Assembly: GCA_964629875.1 (NCBI GenBank)
Contig: CAZVRK010000004.1
Coordinates: forward strand, 1-64,000
Length of the DNA: 64,000 bases
Direction: 5' to 3'
Source of the DNA: UBA3495 sp964629875
GTDB lineage: Bacteria > Chloroflexota > Dehalococcoidia > Lucifugimonadales > UBA3495
Shown: positions 59,944 to 64,000 of the stretch, piece after piece
Numbering within the stretch: position 1 is the stretch's first letter
Layout of the letters: the number at the start of each line of letters is the position of its first letter
The notes under the pieces: model-generated
Seen by the model: only the letters and a program-made list of their open reading frames with translations
What the model was told of the DNA's origin: nothing
Database searches by the model: none
Translations under genes and position numbers: made by a program

Positions 59944-60333
59944 TCATCCCCTCCTCCATTCCAAGTCTTTTTTGCGCCATGCGTACATCAAACCAACAAG
60001 CAGAATCAAAACGAATATTCCCATTTCTATGAGAGCAAAGGTTTGAAGCTTGAGGAACTTCGTAGCCCACGGGTATAAAAAGACTACTTCCACATCAAAA
60101 ATAACGAACAAAATTGCATACATATAGTATCGGAAATGAAATTGGTTCCATCGTCCACCAATTGTCTCCACCCCACACTCATATGCTTCGGACTTCACCT
60201 GAGTAGGGTTATTTGGACGAACGCCAAACTTAGACGCTATCCAAGAGATTAGTAACATTCCAGTCGGGACTATAACAGCTATTATGCCAAATATAGCAAT
60301 TAGCCCGTACTGAAGGAAATAGTTCTCAAGCAT
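59944..60333 (-). CDS. nuoA: NADH-quinone oxidoreductase subunit A
   Basis: A 129-residue, three-helix membrane subunit of complex I. VKSEAYECGVETIGGRWNQFHFRYYMYAILFVIFDVEVVFLYPWA (residues 46-90) is the family signature with the loop cysteine and the membrane acidic residues. It is the first gene of the 11-gene nuo operon and is preceded by an extended -10 promoter candidate. Confidence 0.96.
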   Translation of the reverse strand: MLENYFLQYGLIAIFGIIAVIVPTGMLLISWIASKFGVRPNNPTQVKSEAYECGVETIGGRWNQFHFRYYMYAILFVIFDVEVVFLYPWATKFLKLQTFALIEMGIFVLILLVGLMYAWRKKDLEWRRG

Positions 60334-60368
60334 GAAATAATTTACGACCTAGTTGAGAATGCGGACAG

Positions 60369-60377
60369 ATTATAACA
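60369..60377 (-). promoter_or_regulatory. Candidate extended -10 promoter of the nuo operon
   Basis: Read on the minus strand, TGTTATAAT spans 60377-60369, a perfect extended -10. It lies 35 bases before the nuoA ATG, giving a predicted 5' leader of about 29 bases. There is no strong -35 hexamer, as is acceptable for extended -10 promoters. Confidence 0.55.
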
Positions 60378-60494
60378 TAGCAGTTAATAAGCCGGTAGTA
60401 AAATGTCAAACTATATTCACTAAAGTAGCTAACTTACTAGTCAACAGATAGAATGACACTATTCTGCGAAGCTCACACATGAGGAAATAATCAA

Positions 60495-61718
60495 TTGAAA
60501 GAATCTGCAAACAATGGCCCTTTAGCAGGGCTTAAAGTACTAGATTTATCAATCATCGTTGCTGGCGGAACGGCTAGTAGCCTGATGGCCGATTTTGGCG
60601 CGGAAGTCGTAAAGATAGAACGACCTAAAACAGGGGATCCTCTACGTAACTGGGGGCCATTTTACAAAGACGTTTCATTGTGGTGGAAGGTACATTCCAG
60701 AAACAAAAAATCTATAACCCTAGATTTATCAAACCCCAAAGGCCAAAACTTGTTAAAAAAATTGGCGAATGAAGCGGATATTTTAATAGAAGGATTCCGA
60801 CCGGGCACAATGGAAAATTGGGGTATAGGTCCAGATGAATTGCTAGCATCTAACCCAGATCTCATAATCGTTAGATACTCCGGATTTGGGCAAACAGGTC
60901 CCTATAAAGATCGCCCTGGCTTTGGAACTATTGCAGAATGCATGAGTGGTTATATCAGTATGACCGGATTCCCAGATTCACCACCTGTACTGCCTCCCAT
61001 ACCGTTAGCAGATGAAATTGCAGGAGTTTTTGGTGCAATGTCGAGCATGATGGCTTTGTACCACAGACAATCCAAGGCATCTTCAGGTCAGGATCACACA
61101 GGGCAAGTAATTGATGTCAGTCTGTTTGAACCCCTATTCCGACTATGCATACCTCATATCACAATGGCCAACTTATTAAATTTAGTCCGAGAACGAGTAG
61201 GTAACGATTTCCCAGATGCGGCTCCAAGGAGTCTCTACCAAACCCAAGACCAACAGTGGTTAGGTTTATCTGCCACATCCCAAAATACCTGGGAGAATCT
61301 TGCGAAAGCTATGGGAATGTCAGAGGTTCTAAGTGATGATAGATTTACAAACAACGCTTCCAGATTAGAAAACAAGGATGCCCTAAACGAGATACTCCAA
61401 CAATATCTCGGAAACCTCAATCTCGAAAATATTATGGAAAACCTAATACCCGCCGGCGGAGTTGTAGGGCCAGTATATACTGCTGAGCAAATAATGAATG
61501 ACCCACATTATGCTGCACGAGAAGATATCATAGAATTAGAAGATCCTGAATTAGGTAATACAAAGATGCTAGGTATAGTCCCAAAATTTAGCAAAACACC
61601 CGGCGCGGTAGATCATGCGGGTCCTACCATCGGGGAACATAACGTTAAAGTATATTCAGAGTGGCTCGGTCTAAGTACAGAAGATATATACGATCTGGAA
61701 TCTGAAGCGACCATTTAA
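60495..61718 (+). CDS. CaiB/BaiF-family CoA transferase
   Basis: A 407-residue class III CoA transferase, which moves CoA between acyl-CoA and a carboxylic acid. The N-terminus GPLAGLKVLDLSIIVAGGTASSLMADFGAEVVKIERPKTGDPLRNWGP is diagnostic. RPGTMENWGIG, RYSGFGQTGPYKDRPGFGTIAECMSGY and the IPLADEIAGVFGAM segment (candidate catalytic aspartate near residue 176) follow. It starts at TTG with GAGG 10 bases upstream. Substrate is unknown. It lies just upstream of rdgB and the moa genes, 7 bases from rdgB, so it may be cotranscribed with them. Confidence 0.92.
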   Translation: MKESANNGPLAGLKVLDLSIIVAGGTASSLMADFGAEVVKIERPKTGDPLRNWGPFYKDVSLWWKVHSRNKKSITLDLSNPKGQNLLKKLANEADILIEGFRPGTMENWGIGPDELLASNPDLIIVRYSGFGQTGPYKDRPGFGTIAECMSGYISMTGFPDSPPVLPPIPLADEIAGVFGAMSSMMALYHRQSKASSGQDHTGQVIDVSLFEPLFRLCIPHITMANLLNLVRERVGNDFPDAAPRSLYQTQDQQWLGLSATSQNTWENLAKAMGMSEVLSDDRFTNNASRLENKDALNEILQQYLGNLNLENIMENLIPAGGVVGPVYTAEQIMNDPHYAAREDIIELEDPELGNTKMLGIVPKFSKTPGAVDHAGPTIGEHNVKVYSEWLGLSTEDIYDLESEATI

Positions 61719-61725
61719 GAAACAA

Positions 61726-62331
61726 ATGATCAAATTATTAATTGCTACACACAACCAGGGCAAACTTAATGAATATGGACAACTCCTATCCTCGATACCC
61801 GTGCAACTATTGTCATTGGACGACGTCGGTATAAATCAGGAAGTCGAGGAAACAGGACTATCATTTCACGAAAACTCATACCTGAAAGCTAAAAGTTACT
61901 CTACATTGAGTGGAATGATAACGCTGTCTGATGATTCAGGGTTACAAGTAGACTATCTCGGCGGCGACCCAGGAATATATTCGGCTCGTTATGGCGGTGA
62001 ATTATGCAAGAATGATGCCGATAGAGTTGAATTGCTTCTTAACAATTTGCACGGAATCCCATGGCATGCTCGTACCGCCAGATTCACATGCGTGATTTCA
62101 ATTTGTTTAGGGGAAAAGCTTCTGAGTTCAGTAGTTGGCTCAATATCAGGGATGATACAATATGAGCCACTCGGAAATAATGGATTCGGATATGATCCCA
62201 TATTCTATCTGCCATCTTATCTAAAAACGATGTCTCAGCTTCAACAGGAAGAGAAAAATCTTCTGAGCCATAGGGCCGATGCTCTTAGAAAAATATCAGA
62301 CATCCTACCAAATTTAGTTACTGAGCAGTAA
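61726..62331 (+). CDS. rdgB: XTP/dITP diphosphatase (RdgB/HAM1)
   Basis: A 201-residue house-cleaning pyrophosphatase that hydrolyses non-canonical purine triphosphates such as XTP, dITP and ITP. The start KLLIATHNQGKLNEY, TLSDDSGLQVDYLGGDPGIYSARYGG near residue 65 and NNGFGYDPIFYLPSYLKTMSQLQQEEKNLLSHRADAL near residue 150 match all conserved blocks. Normal length. It follows the CoA transferase by 7 bases and precedes moaA by 10. Confidence 0.95.
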   Translation: MIKLLIATHNQGKLNEYGQLLSSIPVQLLSLDDVGINQEVEETGLSFHENSYLKAKSYSTLSGMITLSDDSGLQVDYLGGDPGIYSARYGGELCKNDADRVELLLNNLHGIPWHARTARFTCVISICLGEKLLSSVVGSISGMIQYEPLGNNGFGYDPIFYLPSYLKTMSQLQQEEKNLLSHRADALRKISDILPNLVTEQ

Positions 62332-62341
62332 TAATTCGCGA

Positions 62342-63355
62342 ATGCTTAAAGACACGTTTAATCGAAATTTGAAAGACCTTAGAATATCTGTAACAGACAG
62401 GTGCAATTTCAGATGCACTTATTGTATGCCTGCTGAGATATTTGGAGAAAGCTACGAATTTCTCCCAAAGGAAGAGATTCTTTCATTTGAAGAGATTAGT
62501 AGACTCGCATCTATATTTGTCGAATTAGGTGTCGAAAAAATACGGATCACTGGGGGTGAGCCCCTGATGCGTAATAATCTTCAACAGTTGGTGTTTCTCC
62601 TGAATGAGGTTCCTGGGATCAAAGATCTTACCCTGACGACTAATGGGTATCTATTAGACCAACAAGCAGAGGGCTTGAAGAAAGCGGGACTAAGTAGGAT
62701 AACAGTAAGCCTAGATACCCTAGATGACGAATTATTTAAAAAAATGAATGGCCGCGGATTCGACACTAAACGAGTTCTTTCGGGAATTGAATCGGCTAAT
62801 CAGGTTGGCTTATCACCTATAAAGATAAACTCTGTAGTGCAAAAAAATGTTAACGACCACACTATTGTTGACCTAGCTCGTCACTTCAAAGGAACAGGAC
62901 ACATAGTACGCTTCATTGAATATATGGATGTAGGAAATCTGAATGCGTGGAAACTCAATGAAGTAGTTCCAGCATCAGAGATACTTAGAAAAATAGACAG
63001 TGAATTACCTCTTGAGCCCTTATCACCAAATTATACCGGAGAAGTGGCAAGCAGATATAAATACAAAGACGGATCAGGTGAAATCGGAATCATATCATCC
63101 GTATCTCAACCCTTCTGTGGTCATTGCACCAGGGCTAGATTATCTACTGATGGACGATTATATACATGCCTATTTGGGGAAACAGGTCTTAATCTAAGAG
63201 ACCCAATGCGCGATGGAGCAACACCTGAAGAATTAAAAGCGTTGATAACCACTTGCTGGGAAAAGCGAGACGACAAATATTCTGAATACAGAACTTTAAA
63301 TAGTTCAGGACAGTCTAGCGCAAACAAAATAGAAATGTATCAAATCGGTGGATAA
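62342..63355 (+). CDS. moaA: GTP 3',8-cyclase MoaA
   Basis: A 337-residue radical SAM enzyme that begins molybdopterin synthesis by cyclising GTP. The N-terminal cluster is RCNFRCTYCMP near residue 21, followed by VEKIRITGGEPLM. The C-terminal cluster is in QPFCGHCTRARLSTDGRLYTCLFGE near residues 258-280. The last residues are MYQIGG, so the C-terminal Gly-Gly required for catalysis is present. The downstream RNase H-like gene and moaC lie in the same operon. Confidence 0.96.
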   Translation: MLKDTFNRNLKDLRISVTDRCNFRCTYCMPAEIFGESYEFLPKEEILSFEEISRLASIFVELGVEKIRITGGEPLMRNNLQQLVFLLNEVPGIKDLTLTTNGYLLDQQAEGLKKAGLSRITVSLDTLDDELFKKMNGRGFDTKRVLSGIESANQVGLSPIKINSVVQKNVNDHTIVDLARHFKGTGHIVRFIEYMDVGNLNAWKLNEVVPASEILRKIDSELPLEPLSPNYTGEVASRYKYKDGSGEIGIISSVSQPFCGHCTRARLSTDGRLYTCLFGETGLNLRDPMRDGATPEELKALITTCWEKRDDKYSEYRTLNSSGQSSANKIEMYQIGG

Positions 63356-63378
63356 GAATATCTTACTAGAGTCATAAT

Positions 63379-63885
63379 ATGCCACGTAATCCGTCCAACA
63401 ATGGTAGTGCTTTAGCCACAGAAGTATCCATACATGGTGCGTGCAAAGGCACTCGTGGAAGGGGTGGCTGGGCTGCAGTTATAAGCGATCAAGATGAGAG
63501 ACACATCTTATCTGGCAATGACAGAGTCACGACTGCACAAAGAATGACATTACTGGCGGCCATTAGAGGGATAAAGCCTATCGACCCCAAAATGCCAACT
63601 GTCTTATACTCAAGTGATAGATATCTTTTAAACGCCATAAGAAATGGAAACTCACGAACGGCCAACTTAGACTTATGGACCCAACTTCAGAAAATTCTTG
63701 ATGACAGAAACATAAGATACCAATTAGTTGCCCCGCCACGCCGAGCTCCTGGGATCGATATCGCTAAACGCATAGCCAATATGGAAGCGAACATTTATAC
63801 GATAGAACAAACAAGTAGGCCAAATACGCGTAACGGCAATCGCTCCAAGCCTCCTCGAAGACCTAAAAGGAGTACTAAACGATGA
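63379..63885 (+). CDS. RNase H-fold protein lacking the catalytic acidic residues
   Basis: A 168-residue protein whose layout matches RNase HI but whose active site is gone. TEVSIHGACKGTRGRGGWAAVI aligns with the first strand, where TDGSC is IHGAC (Asp to His). RMTLLAAIRGI aligns with RMELMAAI (Glu to Thr). VLYSSDRYLLNAI aligns with LSTDSQYV, with Ser at the Asp position and Asp one residue later. The last helix (PGIDIAKRIANM) lacks a clear equivalent of the fourth acid. A basic Arg/Lys-rich tail (SKPPRRPKRSTKR) could bind nucleic acid. It lies between moaA and moaC and overlaps moaC by ATGA. Confidence 0.75.
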   Translation: MPRNPSNNGSALATEVSIHGACKGTRGRGGWAAVISDQDERHILSGNDRVTTAQRMTLLAAIRGIKPIDPKMPTVLYSSDRYLLNAIRNGNSRTANLDLWTQLQKILDDRNIRYQLVAPPRRAPGIDIAKRIANMEANIYTIEQTSRPNTRNGNRSKPPRRPKRSTKR

Positions 63886-64000
63886 GCAACCATGGAAAAG
63901 ACAATGATCTGTCCCTTACTCATATAGATGAACAAGGCGCTGTTAATATGGTCGACGTTGGAAACAAACCAATAACTGACCGAGAAGCAATAGCGTGTGG
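63882..64000 (+). CDS. moaC: Cyclic pyranopterin monophosphate synthase MoaC, 5' part only
   Basis: A frame with no stop before the window ends; 39 complete residues are seen. LTHIDEQGAVNMVDVGNKPITDREAIA matches the N-terminus of MoaC, which converts 3',8-cyclo-GTP to cPMP in the step after MoaA. AAAGGAG lies 11-17 bases before the ATG, and the ATG overlaps the stop of the RNase H-like gene (ATGA), so translation is coupled. The rest of the gene lies beyond the window. Confidence 0.9.
   Translation, partial: MSNHGKDNDLSLTHIDEQGAVNMVDVGNKPITDREAIAC

Noticed and set aside
15000..60000. Numerous antisense and out-of-frame reading frames of 60-170 codons inside the nuo, sdh, thrS, mdh and other genes
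   Set aside because: They overlap well-supported genes, have no family features and no ribosome binding sites; they are shadows of the real frames.
1..64000. CRISPR arrays, prophage, insertion sequences, rRNA and tRNA genes
   Set aside because: No regularly spaced repeats, transposase or integrase genes, or tRNA-like cloverleaf sequences were seen in the gene spacers; a tRNA scan could not be run.

Overview
The window is a gene-dense, AT-leaning bacterial chromosome segment of about 55 protein genes. It has no rRNA, no recognisable tRNA, no CRISPR array and no insertion sequence. Gene content suggests an uncultivated aerobic, heterotrophic Chloroflexota, probably of the marine SAR202 type. 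That placement is inferred from a luciferase-family monooxygenase, CaiB-type CoA transferase, acyl-CoA dehydrogenase, monomeric isocitrate dehydrogenase, type-E-like succinate dehydrogenase, SelA and a 584-residue ThrS; no marker phylogeny was run. A 100-N gap flanked by a 55-base duplicated end shows a draft scaffold, probably a metagenome or single-cell assembly.

Layout. 0-5.4 kb: flavin monooxygenase, a small unknown gene, lutABC (lactate oxidation) and a MNT-like/HEPN pair. 5.4-12.7 kb: glycerate kinase, tandem M20 amidohydrolases, a lipoprotein, cysteine desulfurase, agmatinase and a SpeD-family decarboxylase. 12.8-18.2 kb: a Gld-like ABC exporter operon (ATPase, permease, GldG-like, DUF4340) and cinA. 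18.3-26.7 kb, minus strand: NorD/CbbO-like VWA protein, CoA-type Nudix hydrolase, MoxR/CbbQ AAA+ ATPase, coaE, rimI-like, alpha/beta hydrolase and selA. 26.8-32 kb: acyl-CoA dehydrogenase, dcd, ribD-ribE-ribBA. 32-44.2 kb: prfB with a programmed +1 frameshift, thrS, esterase, 2-hydroxyacid dehydrogenase, DUF255 protein, mdh, GSA-aminomutase-like aminotransferase and monomeric icd. 44.2-49.3 kb, minus strand: succinate dehydrogenase sdhA-sdhB-sdhE, a Nudix ADP-ribose pyrophosphatase and NAD kinase. 49.4-60.3 kb, minus strand: complex I operon nuoABCDHIJK-(DUF2007)-LMN without nuoEFG. 60.5-64 kb: CoA transferase, rdgB, moaA, an RNase H-fold protein lacking its catalytic acids, and the start of moaC, which runs off the window.

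Together, lactate oxidation, malate and isocitrate dehydrogenases, a heterodisulfide-reductase-like succinate dehydrogenase and complex I describe a respiratory core. Riboflavin, CoA, NADP, Fe-S and molybdopterin genes supply its cofactors. Several transcription units end in perfect 22-25 bp hairpins, three of which contain or adjoin stop codons of convergent or terminal genes.

No wholly new multi-gene system is evident. The best leads are: the acid-less RNase H-like protein inside a moa operon; the SpeD-agmatinase pair; the NorD/MoxR cluster without a visible client; the degenerate MNT-HEPN pair behind lutABC; and conserved-fold proteins with altered active sites (CinA C-domain, one alpha/beta hydrolase).
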